Source: Trebonia sp963822615
Lineage (GTDB): Bacteria > Actinomycetota > Actinomycetes > Streptosporangiales > Streptosporangiaceae
NCBI GenBank assembly: GCA_963822615.1
Contig: CAWGIM010000016.1
Location: 124,001 to 188,000 of the forward strand
Length of the DNA: 64,000 bases
Direction: 5' to 3'
Shown: piece by piece, positions 41,874-49,756 of the stretch
Position numbering within the stretch: the stretch's first letter is position 1
Layout of the letters: each line of letters opens with the position of its first letter
The notes under the pieces: generated by a model
Database searches by the model: none
Seen by the model: only the letters and a program-made list of their open reading frames with translations
What the model was told of the DNA's origin: nothing
Position numbers and translations under genes: made by a program

Positions 41874-43671
41874 TGCCTTCGAGCCGGGCTACTTCCTCGT
41901 CCACCACTGACTGGTCCAGCTTGGCGAACAGCGGGGCGGGGACGGCCAGCGGCGTGCCCGCGGTCACCGGCCGGGACTCCCAGCGGAAGGTGGAGTCGTA
42001 GTCGCCGGTGATCACCGGGTAGGACGGGCCGCCCTCCTCGTCCACCGTCTCGATGCGCGGCATCCCCGACCACTCGCCGGTGCCGCCCAGCATCGTCGCG
42101 ACCGCCTCCGATGAGCGCGGCAGGAACGGGGTGAGCAGCGTCTTCGCGTCGGAGACGGCCTGCAGGGTGACGTGCAGGACGGTGGCCATCCGCTCCGGGT
42201 CGCTGCCCCGCAGCTTCCACGGCGCCTGCTCGGAGAAGTACTTGTTGGCCTCGCCGATCGCGCGCATCGCCTCGTTCACGCCGGCCTTGAACCGGGAGCG
42301 GGCCAGGTGCTCGCCCACGGTCGCGAACGCGCCGCTGGTGGTGGCGAGCAGCGCCCGGTCGGCGTCCGTCAGCGGGCCCGCGGGCGGGATCGAGCCGATG
42401 TTCTTGGCCGCGAACGAGACCGAGCGGTTCACCAGGTTGCCCCAGGTGGCGACCAGCTCGTCGTTGTTTCGGCGGACGAACTCGCTCCAGGTGAAGTCGG
42501 TGTCGTGCGCCTCCGGGCCGGCCACCGCGATGTAGTAGCGCAGCGCGTCCACGTCGTACCGGCTGAGGAAGTCCCGCACGTAGATGACGACCTGGCGCGA
42601 GGAGGAGAACTTCTTGCCCTCCATGGTCAGGAACTCGCTGCTGACCACCTCCGAGGGCAGGTCAAGCGGCCCCAGCGGGCCCGGCTGGCCGCCGCTGGCC
42701 CCCTGCCCGTTGTAGCCGAGCAGCATGGCCGGCCAGATCTCGGAGTGGAAGACGATGTTGTCCTTGCCCATGAAGTAGTAGGCCTCGGCGTTCTCGTCGT
42801 TCCACCAGGCCCGCCAGGCGTCCGGGTCGCCGCTGCGGCGGGCCCACTCGATCGAGGCCGACAGGTAGCCGATGACCGCGTCGAACCAGACGTAGATCCG
42901 CTTGTCGTTGCGGTCCCGCCAGCCGTCGAGCGGCACCGGGACGCCCCAGTCGAGGTCGCGGGTGATCGCCCGCGGCTGCAGGTCGTCGAGCAGGTTGAGC
43001 GAGAACCGCAGCACGTTCTGCCGCCACTGGCCTTCCTTGGACTTCATCCAGGCCGCGAGGGCCTCGGTGAAGGCCGGCAGGTCGAGGAAGTAGTGCTCCT
43101 GCTCCACGAACACCGGCGTCTCGCCGTTGATCCGCGACTTCGGGTCGATCAGGTCGGTCGGGTCGAGCTGGTTGCCGCAGTTGTCGCACTGGTCGCCGCG
43201 GGCGGCCGGGTAGCTGCAGATCGGGCAGGTGCCCTCGATGTAACGGTCGGGGAGCGTGCGGCCGGTCGACGGGGAGATCGCGCCGAGGGTGGTCTTCGGG
43301 AAGATGTACCCGTTCTTCAGCAGGGTCAGGAAGATTTCCTGGGTGACCGAGTAGTGGTTGCGGGTCGTGGTCCTGGTGAACAGGTCGTAGCTCACGCCCA
43401 GGTTGGCCAGGTCATGGCCGATGACGCCGTTGTAGCGGTCCACGATCTCGCGGACGCTCACGCCTTCCTTGTCCGCCTGCACCTGGATCGGGGTCCCGTG
43501 CTCGTCGGTGCCGGAAACCATCAGCACCTTGTTGCCCGCCATCCGCTGGTACCGGCTGAACATGTCGCTGGGGATAGCGAAGCCGGAGACATGGCCGATG
43601 TGCCGCGGGCCGTTGGCATAAGGCCACGCCGCCGCGGTCAGGATGTGCTTGGCGGGATTGGCTGAGGACAT
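41866..43671 (-). CDS. metG: Methionyl-tRNA synthetase
   Basis: MetG charges tRNA-Met. It is 601 residues. The HIGH motif appears as GPRHIGHVSG near residue 20. A zinc-binding knuckle CPICSYPAARGDQCDNCG lies near residue 148, and the KMSKS-equivalent loop is EGKKFSSSRQVV near 353. The C-terminal helical anticodon domain runs from about residue 400. There is no C-terminal tRNA-binding extension. The start is ATG at 43671 with adjacent MSSANPAKHILTAAAWPYANG. Confidence 0.96.
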   Translation of the reverse strand: MSSANPAKHILTAAAWPYANGPRHIGHVSGFAIPSDMFSRYQRMAGNKVLMVSGTDEHGTPIQVQADKEGVSVREIVDRYNGVIGHDLANLGVSYDLFTRTTTRNHYSVTQEIFLTLLKNGYIFPKTTLGAISPSTGRTLPDRYIEGTCPICSYPAARGDQCDNCGNQLDPTDLIDPKSRINGETPVFVEQEHYFLDLPAFTEALAAWMKSKEGQWRQNVLRFSLNLLDDLQPRAITRDLDWGVPVPLDGWRDRNDKRIYVWFDAVIGYLSASIEWARRSGDPDAWRAWWNDENAEAYYFMGKDNIVFHSEIWPAMLLGYNGQGASGGQPGPLGPLDLPSEVVSSEFLTMEGKKFSSSRQVVIYVRDFLSRYDVDALRYYIAVAGPEAHDTDFTWSEFVRRNNDELVATWGNLVNRSVSFAAKNIGSIPPAGPLTDADRALLATTSGAFATVGEHLARSRFKAGVNEAMRAIGEANKYFSEQAPWKLRGSDPERMATVLHVTLQAVSDAKTLLTPFLPRSSEAVATMLGGTGEWSGMPRIETVDEEGGPSYPVITGDYDSTFRWESRPVTAGTPLAVPAPLFAKLDQSVVDEEVARLEGNE

Positions 43672-43673
43672 GG

Positions 43674-44885
43674 TTAAAGCCTACGGGCAGTGGCGTGGTC
43701 GTCGCTCACATTAAGCTCGGCCTTCGCCCCCACCGGGACGTGCCTGGTCTGCTTGATCCCCAGGATGGACAGGAAGAACGTGCCCAGGATGAGCTGGCAG
43801 CTCAGCACCAGCGCGGTCACCGACGGGACCATCAGCCGCAGCGCGTGCTCGTAGTTGAGGTGCCCGAAGGCGTGACCCTGCCAGTAGGTCAGCGAGAAGA
43901 TCAGCCCGACCAGGCCCGCCACCCCGACCGCCACGCCGGTCAGCAGCCCGCGCTCCAGTGACAGCTTGCCGAGCAGCGTCTGCACCCGCGGCTCGGCCGG
44001 CAGGAACCCCTCCGAGCCCGCGTAGACCCGGGTGAACAGCCAGAAGAGGATCGCCTGGAAGCCGATGTCCACGCAGGCGCCGCAGGCGACCAGGGTGTCC
44101 ACGTCGAACGAGACCCCGCCGACGGTGAGCGGGCCGGTCGCGACCGCCGCGCCGAGCCCGAGGCCGACCAGCAGCAGCGCCAGGCCGGGGACCAGGAACA
44201 GCCAGCCGGGGCTGAAAAGCAGCAGGAACCGCAGGTGGCGCCAGCCGTCACGGAAGCTGCGCAGGTGCGGCTTGCGGCTGCGGCCGTCCTTGGCCAGCGG
44301 GGTCGGCACCTCGGTGATCTTCTGCTTGGCCAGGGTGGCCTTGACCACCATCTCGCTGGCGAACTCCATCCCGGTGGCCTGCAGGCCGAGCGCGATGGCG
44401 CTGTCGCGGCGGAAGCCGCGCAGCCCGCAGTGGAAGTCGCCGACCGCCGACGGGAAGAACAGCCGGCCGATGAACGACAGCAGCGGGTTGCCCAGGTAGC
44501 GGTGCAGCGGCGGCATCGCCCCGGGGGCGATGCCGCCCTTGAACCGGTTGCCCATCACCAGGTCGTAGCCCTGGCGCAGCTCGTTGATGAACGGCATCAG
44601 GTTGGTGAAGTCATAGCTGTCGTCGGCGTCGCCCATGATCACGTACTCGCCCCGGGCGGCCAGGATGCCGCCCATCAGCGCGTTGCCGTAGCCCTTGTCG
44701 GGGATCGGCACCACCCGGGCGCCCGCCTCTTCGGCCAGCTTCCGGCTGCCGTCGGTCGAGCCGTTGTCGGCCACCACGACCTCGCCGTCGACACCGTTGT
44801 CGGCAATGAACCGAACTGCCTTGTGCACGCAGGTTGCCACGGTTTCCGCCTCATTGAGGCAGGGCATGACAATGGTCAACTCCAC
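43674..44885 (-). CDS. GT2 glycosyltransferase, polyprenyl-phosphate sugar synthase type
   Basis: This GT-A-fold glycosyltransferase with a membrane C-terminus has 403 residues. The N-terminal catalytic part shows VELTIVMPCLNEAETVATCV, VVVADNGSTDGSRKLAEEAG and the metal motif YVIMGDADDSYDF. VGDFHCGLRGFRRDSA is typical of dolichol-phosphate-sugar synthase relatives. About four hydrophobic helices follow from residue 225. The GTG start has GGAG 5 bases upstream; the frame continues far upstream but opposite a real gene. It would transfer a sugar from a nucleotide donor to polyprenyl phosphate. A GT-C-type membrane protein is divergent and a protein O-mannosyltransferase is close by, which are possible users. 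The sugar is unknown. Confidence 0.88.
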   Translation of the reverse strand: MELTIVMPCLNEAETVATCVHKAVRFIADNGVDGEVVVADNGSTDGSRKLAEEAGARVVPIPDKGYGNALMGGILAARGEYVIMGDADDSYDFTNLMPFINELRQGYDLVMGNRFKGGIAPGAMPPLHRYLGNPLLSFIGRLFFPSAVGDFHCGLRGFRRDSAIALGLQATGMEFASEMVVKATLAKQKITEVPTPLAKDGRSRKPHLRSFRDGWRHLRFLLLFSPGWLFLVPGLALLLVGLGLGAAVATGPLTVGGVSFDVDTLVACGACVDIGFQAILFWLFTRVYAGSEGFLPAEPRVQTLLGKLSLERGLLTGVAVGVAGLVGLIFSLTYWQGHAFGHLNYEHALRLMVPSVTALVLSCQLILGTFFLSILGIKQTRHVPVGAKAELNVSDDHATARRL

Positions 44886-44984
44886 GTGGACTCCATTCGC
44901 CGTATTACGGTGACACTCGGACCGGTTGCGCCCTATTTGCCGTACATTGCTCAGCGCCGGGCCTAGGAACAGGAGGATACGGGC

Positions 44985-46487
44985 TTGAGGGTAATGCCTG
45001 CGGTGATATGGCGGCGGACTACCCGGCTGATCGCCGGGAACCGCCTGTTCGCCGCTGCGCTGCTCCCCGCCCTGCTCCTGCGGGTGGACGCCGAGCTCGG
45101 CTACCGCTGGCAGTCGTGGTTCAACGACTCGTTCAGCTACCTGCGGGCCGCGGTGACGCTGACCCCGGGCACCACCCGCCCGGCGGGTTACCCGGTGTAC
45201 CTGTGGCTGCTGTCGCCCGCGCACAGCTACCTCCTGGTGACCGCCTCCCAGCACCTGATGGGGCTGGCCGTCGCGGTGATGATCTACGCGCTGGCGCGTT
45301 ACCGGTTCGGCGTGCCCGCCTGGGCCGCGGTGCTGGCAGCGGTGCCGGTGCTCTACGACGGGTTCGAGATCCAGCTCGAGCACCTGGTGATGGCGGACAC
45401 CCTGTTCCTGTTCCTGGTGATGGCGGCGGTCACCGTCGTCCTGTGGCGGGAGCGGCCCTCGTGGCGCGCCTGCCTGGCGGCCGGGCTGCTGCTTGGCGCG
45501 TCCGCCACCGTCCGGCCGACCGGGCTGCCGCTGCTGGCGGTGTTCGCGGTGTACCTGCTGATCCGGCTGTTCGGTAGCTGGCGCGCGCTTTTCGCCGGGC
45601 TGGCCGCCTGCGGGCTGGCCTGCGCGCTGCCGCTGGCCGGGTACGCCGGCTGGTACCAGTCCGCGCACGGCGAGTTCGCGCTGACCGACTCGTCCGGGGT
45701 GTTCCTCTACTCGCGGGTGATGACGTTCGCCGACTGCTCCCGCATGTCGCTGCCGGCTGACCTGCTGCCGCTGTGCACCACGGTGCCGCCGGACCAGCGG
45801 CCGATCGCGCAGGCCTACCTGTGGACGGCGGCGAGCCCGCTGCTGCGGCTGCCGTCGGCCGAGTTCTCGCCCGCGACCAACCGGCTGGCGCGCAGCTTCG
45901 CGCTCCGGGCGATCCAGGCGCAGCCGCTCGACTACGCCCGCGCCGTGTGGGACGACACCGCGGCCTCGTTCGACTGGAACCGGTCCGTCTTCCCCAACCC
46001 GCAGACCTACGACGCCTACCTGTTCGGCGGCCCGTCGCCCGCCATCCCGGTCAGCCCGGTCGGCGGCTACCAGTCGCCCGCCGCGGATTACCGGCAGGGC
46101 AACCCGGAGACCGTCGTTGTCAGCCCGTTCGCACAGGTCATCCGGGACTACCAGCGGTACGTGTGGCTGCCGGGGACGGTCTACGGGCTGATCCTGCTGG
46201 CCGGCCTTTACGGCATCGCCCGCCGCTGGCGCCAGCGCGGTGCTGGTCAACACGGCGGGGCAGCGCTGCTGCCCTGGCTGTGCTCGCTGGCGCTGATCGT
46301 GGTGCCCGCGGCGACAGCGGAGTTCGACTACCGCTACGTCACCACCGCGGTGCCGTTCGCCTGCCTAGCCGCCGCCATGGCGCTGCGCCCGGCGCGCCTC
46401 GCGGGCGACGGCGCGGGCGGCGGCGCGGACGGCAGCCTGGCCGACGCCGGCCACGACCAGCGTGATCTCACCGCGGACGCCACCTGA
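44985..46487 (+). CDS. GT-C-like polytopic membrane protein (putative lipid-linked sugar transferase)
   Basis: This membrane protein has 500 residues and roughly ten hydrophobic segments. An early WFNDSFSYLRAA acidic loop and DGFEIQLEHLVMADTLFLFL in the first luminal part resemble GT-C glycosyltransferases such as ArnT/PMT relatives. The soluble segment at residues 225-390 faces outward in such proteins. The TTG start is supported by AGGAGG 8 bases upstream; an ATG lies three codons in. The donor sugar-lipid may come from the divergent GT2. Its 3' end overlaps rsmI on the opposite strand by 123 bp, and its last 30 residues are low complexity. I infer the GT-C assignment from topology and motifs only. 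Confidence 0.75.
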   Translation: MRVMPAVIWRRTTRLIAGNRLFAAALLPALLLRVDAELGYRWQSWFNDSFSYLRAAVTLTPGTTRPAGYPVYLWLLSPAHSYLLVTASQHLMGLAVAVMIYALARYRFGVPAWAAVLAAVPVLYDGFEIQLEHLVMADTLFLFLVMAAVTVVLWRERPSWRACLAAGLLLGASATVRPTGLPLLAVFAVYLLIRLFGSWRALFAGLAACGLACALPLAGYAGWYQSAHGEFALTDSSGVFLYSRVMTFADCSRMSLPADLLPLCTTVPPDQRPIAQAYLWTAASPLLRLPSAEFSPATNRLARSFALRAIQAQPLDYARAVWDDTAASFDWNRSVFPNPQTYDAYLFGGPSPAIPVSPVGGYQSPAADYRQGNPETVVVSPFAQVIRDYQRYVWLPGTVYGLILLAGLYGIARRWRQRGAGQHGGAALLPWLCSLALIVVPAATAEFDYRYVTTAVPFACLAAAMALRPARLAGDGAGGGADGSLADAGHDQRDLTADAT

Positions 46488-47177
46488 GGCTTCCTGCCCG
46501 GCCGCCCAGCCGTCCAGCTCGGCCAGTGAGCCGCGGACGATCTCCTCATGCGTCTTGGTCAGCTCCCGGCAGACGACCGCGGCGCGCTCGTCACCGTGCG
46601 AGGCGCGCAGCTCCCCGAGCGTCGCCGCCACCCGGCGGGGCGACTCGAACAGCACGTGCGTGCGCGGGTCGGCCGCCAGCTCGGCGAACCGGCGCGCCCG
46701 CTCCCCCGGCTTGCGCGGCGGGAAGCCCTCAAAGCAGAACCGGTCGGTGGGCAGGCCGGACACCGCCAGCGCGGTGGTCACCGCGGACGGGCCGGGCAGC
46801 GCGGTCACCCTGATCCCGGCCGCCGCGGCCGCCGCCACCAGCCGGTAGCCGGGGTCGCTGATGGCCGGCATCCCCGCGTCGGTCACCACCAGCACGTCCT
46901 TGCCCGCCTGGAGCTCGGCGACCAGCTCGGCCGCCCGGCGGACCTCGATCACGTCGTAGTAGGAGACCACCCGCCCGCCCAGGGTGGTGTCAAGCGCCGC
47001 CGCCAGCTGCCGGACCCGGCGGGTGTCCTCGGCCGCGATCACGTCGGCGGCGGCCAGCGCGGCCGCCAGCCGGGCAGGCGCGTCGCCGGCCTGGCCGATC
47101 GGCGCCCCGGCGAGGGTCAGCACCCCGGCCGGGCCGTTATCAGCGCGTGCCCCACCGGGTACGTTTCTGGTCCCCAC
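46365..47177 (-). CDS. rsmI: 16S rRNA 2'-O-methyltransferase (C1402)
   Basis: RsmI methylates the ribose of C1402 in 16S rRNA. It is 270 residues. Tetrapyrrole-methylase-fold motifs are VIAAEDTRRVRQLAAALDT, VVTDAGMPAISDPGYRLV, LPGPSAVTTALAVSGLPTDRFCFEGF and CRELTKTHEEIVRG. GTG at 47177 (VGTRNVPGGARADNGPAGVL) is chosen because GGAGG lies 9 bases upstream. It is divergent from the O-mannosyltransferase gene, the usual actinobacterial arrangement. Confidence 0.93.
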   Translation of the reverse strand: MGTRNVPGGARADNGPAGVLTLAGAPIGQAGDAPARLAAALAAADVIAAEDTRRVRQLAAALDTTLGGRVVSYYDVIEVRRAAELVAELQAGKDVLVVTDAGMPAISDPGYRLVAAAAAAGIRVTALPGPSAVTTALAVSGLPTDRFCFEGFPPRKPGERARRFAELAADPRTHVLFESPRRVAATLGELRASHGDERAAVVCRELTKTHEEIVRGSLAELDGWAAGQEASGGVRGEITLVVAGVGQAAVRAAARAVAREARRAQRHGGG

Positions 47178-47208
47178 GCGGGCTTCCCTCCACATAGCAT
47201 TACGAGCG

Positions 47209-48945
47209 ATGACCGCTACGCAGGCCAGCCAGCCGGCCAAGGATCCAGAAGACGGCGGCCCCGCCGCGACCGGCGCCTACCCGGACGGTCCCGGTGCGGC
47301 CGAGCCGGTGACGGCTGGGCTGCTGGCCGAGGGCCAGGATGCCCCGCTGCCCGCCGACGGCGGGGTGACCGAGCGGATCGCGGCCCTGCGCGCCCGCCTG
47401 ATCACGCCGATGCCCGGCGACCGGCTGTGGGGCTGGATCGGCCCGCTGCTGGTGACGGCGTTCGCCGCCTTCCTCCGGTTCAACAGGCTATCGGTTCCCG
47501 ACGCGGTGATGTTCGACGAGACGTACTACGCCAAGGACGCCTGGTCGATCCTCAAGCACGGGGTCGAGTGGAACCTGCTGCCTAACCCGGCCAGCAACTC
47601 CGAGTGGCTGAACAACCTGATCATCGCCGGGCACACCAATATCTTCCAGGCCTGCTCGGGCACCGCCTGCGGCGAGTACGTGGTCCAGCCGCCGGTCGGC
47701 AAGCTGCTGATGGCGGTGGGCGAGTGGTTCTTCGGGCTCACCACGCTCGGCTGGCGGTTCGCCCCGGCCATCTTCGGCACGCTGGCGGTGCTGGTCATGT
47801 GCCGGGTGGCGCGGCGGATCACCCGGTCCACCCTGCTCGGCTGCACGGCCGGGCTGCTGCTGTCGCTTGACGGCCTGGAGTTCGTGCTCAGCCGGACCGG
47901 CATCCTCGACATCTTCCTGATGTTCTTCGTGCTGGCCGCGTTCGGCGCGCTGCTGGTCGACCGGGACGTGTCCAGGGCCCGGCTGGCGGAGCTGGTGGTG
48001 CTGGCGCCGGGCGACGAGGGCGGCCCCGGCCTCGGCATCAGGAAGTGGCGGGTGCTGGCGGGCGTGCTCATCGGCCTCGCCTGCGCGTCCAAGCAGTACG
48101 CGGTGTGGTACATCATCGGCTTCGGCTGCCTGTGCATCGCCTGGGACATCGGCGCCAGGCGGACGGCCGGGCTGCGCGGCTACGTGCGGGGCGCGCTGGT
48201 CCGCGACGGCAAGTGGCTGCCGCTCACCCTCGGCCTGATCCCGCTGGTCACCTACGTGGTCACCTGGACCGGCTGGCTGGTTACCAACACCGGTTACGAC
48301 CGGGACTACGCCCAGCAGCACGGGAACAACATCCCGATCCTCTCCCAGCTGTACTCCCTGTTCGAGTACCACAAGGAGATGTACCAGTTCGGGGTGAACC
48401 TGAGCACCCCGCACCCGTATGAGTCGCAGCCGTGGGACTGGTTCTTCCTCACCCGCCCGGTCGCCTTCTTCTGGAACAGCTACACCGACTCGGCCGGGCT
48501 GCACGTGGCCGCGCCGAAGACCACCGGGCCGTACGTGCAAGAGGTGCTGGCACTCGGGAACCCCGCCATCTGGTGGGTGTCCGTCCCGGCGGTGGCGTTC
48601 TGCCTGTACTGGTGGCTGACCCGCCGGGACTGGCGGGCGGGGGCGGCACTGCTGGGCGTCGCGGCGGGCTGGGCGTCCTGGCTGCCGTACGTGTCGCGGA
48701 CCAAGTTCTTCTACTACGCGCTCGAGTTCGAGCCGTTCCTGATCATCTGCATCGTGCTCTGCCTGGGGCTGATGCTCGGGTCGCTGTCCGCCACCCCGGC
48801 ACGAAGAGTGGCCGGGGCGCTACTGGTCGGCGTCTACGTCCTTGCGGTCCTGATCGTGTTCTGGTACTTTTACCCGATCCTGGCGGGGAAGATCATCCCG
48901 TACTCGGACTGGCTGCAGCATATGTGGTACTCACGCTGGATCTGA
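47209..48945 (+). CDS. pmt: Protein O-mannosyltransferase
   Basis: This polytopic GT-C enzyme moves mannose from polyprenyl phosphate to secreted proteins. It has 578 residues. The catalytic acidic motif in PDAVMFDETYYAKDAWSIL near residue 100 is diagnostic, followed by VVQPPVGKLLMAVGEWFFG, and many helices. The C-terminus YSDWLQHMWYSRWI is typical of bacterial PMT. The ATG at 47209 gives a cytosolic leader of about 75 residues before the first helix; frame open further upstream is rsmI antisense. It depends on a polyprenyl-phosphate-mannose donor, which the GT2 nearby might supply. Confidence 0.93.
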   Translation: MTATQASQPAKDPEDGGPAATGAYPDGPGAAEPVTAGLLAEGQDAPLPADGGVTERIAALRARLITPMPGDRLWGWIGPLLVTAFAAFLRFNRLSVPDAVMFDETYYAKDAWSILKHGVEWNLLPNPASNSEWLNNLIIAGHTNIFQACSGTACGEYVVQPPVGKLLMAVGEWFFGLTTLGWRFAPAIFGTLAVLVMCRVARRITRSTLLGCTAGLLLSLDGLEFVLSRTGILDIFLMFFVLAAFGALLVDRDVSRARLAELVVLAPGDEGGPGLGIRKWRVLAGVLIGLACASKQYAVWYIIGFGCLCIAWDIGARRTAGLRGYVRGALVRDGKWLPLTLGLIPLVTYVVTWTGWLVTNTGYDRDYAQQHGNNIPILSQLYSLFEYHKEMYQFGVNLSTPHPYESQPWDWFFLTRPVAFFWNSYTDSAGLHVAAPKTTGPYVQEVLALGNPAIWWVSVPAVAFCLYWWLTRRDWRAGAALLGVAAGWASWLPYVSRTKFFYYALEFEPFLIICIVLCLGLMLGSLSATPARRVAGALLVGVYVLAVLIVFWYFYPILAGKIIPYSDWLQHMWYSRWI

Positions 48946-49171
48946 GCCCGCGGTCACCCCTCTGGGCACACTGTCACCCTCTGGGCGCGTCCGTACCGTC
49001 TGGGCGTATCCGCGGTTTTCGCTTATGAGCGTTTTTAGAGGGTAGGTTAAGCTTACTCGCGACGACGCGACATATCTTGAGGTGATCTCGGTCACAAACT
49101 GGACCGTCGGCCCCCTGCCGTACGTCTATATGAGTGAGTGAGCAGGAACCGACAACCCTCCGGAGCCAGAG

Positions 49172-49756
49172 ATGAGCCCGAACGAAGACGCCGGCGACGA
49201 CAGTCGCGCCCGGTTCGAGCGCGACGTGCTGCCGCAGCTCAGCCAGCTTTACCCGGCGGCGCTGCGGATGACGAGGAACCCCGTCGACGCCGAGGACCTG
49301 GTCCAGGAGACGTCGGTCAAGGCGTACGCGGCGTTCCACCAGTTCCGCCCGGGCACCAACCTGCGGGCCTGGCTCAACCGGATCCTCACCACCACGTTCA
49401 TCAACGTCTACCGCAAGCGGCGCCGCGAGCCGCAGCAGGCGCTCGGCAGCGACCTGCAGGAGTGGCAGATGTCGGCCGACCGGCTGGCCCCGCCGGTCCC
49501 CTCGGCCGAGGCCGAGGCGCTCGACCACATGACCGACTCCGACCTGCTGCGCGCGCTGCGCGGTCTCCCCAAGGAGTTCCGCACCACCGTCTACCTGGCC
49601 GACATCGAGGGCTACCCGTACCGGGAGATCGCCGAGATCATGGGTACCCCGGTCGGCACGGTGATGTCCCGGCTGCACCGCGGCCGCCGCAAGATCCGCG
49701 AGCAGCTCGCGGACAGCGGCCTGCTGCCGCCCGCCCCGGAGGGCTCCGGGGCCTAA
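49172..49756 (+). CDS. ECF sigma factor, SigR/SigE-like, without adjacent anti-sigma gene
   Basis: This extracytoplasmic-function sigma factor has 194 residues. Region 2 reads LYPAALRMTRNPVDAEDLVQETSVKAYAAFHQF followed by NLRAWLNRILTTTFINVYRKRRRE. Region 4 reads LPKEFRTTVYLADIEGYPYREIAEIMGTPVGTVMSRLHRGRRKI. The sequence is of the SigR type that in Streptomyces responds to thiol oxidation. That type is usually followed by a zinc anti-sigma gene (RsrA), but here the next gene is convergent and overlaps the stop by 3 bases. The start is supported by CGGAG 6 bases upstream. The 226 bp upstream contain repeated TCTGGGC words but no promoter I can assign. Confidence 0.88.
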   Translation: MSPNEDAGDDSRARFERDVLPQLSQLYPAALRMTRNPVDAEDLVQETSVKAYAAFHQFRPGTNLRAWLNRILTTTFINVYRKRRREPQQALGSDLQEWQMSADRLAPPVPSAEAEALDHMTDSDLLRALRGLPKEFRTTVYLADIEGYPYREIAEIMGTPVGTVMSRLHRGRRKIREQLADSGLLPPAPEGSGA

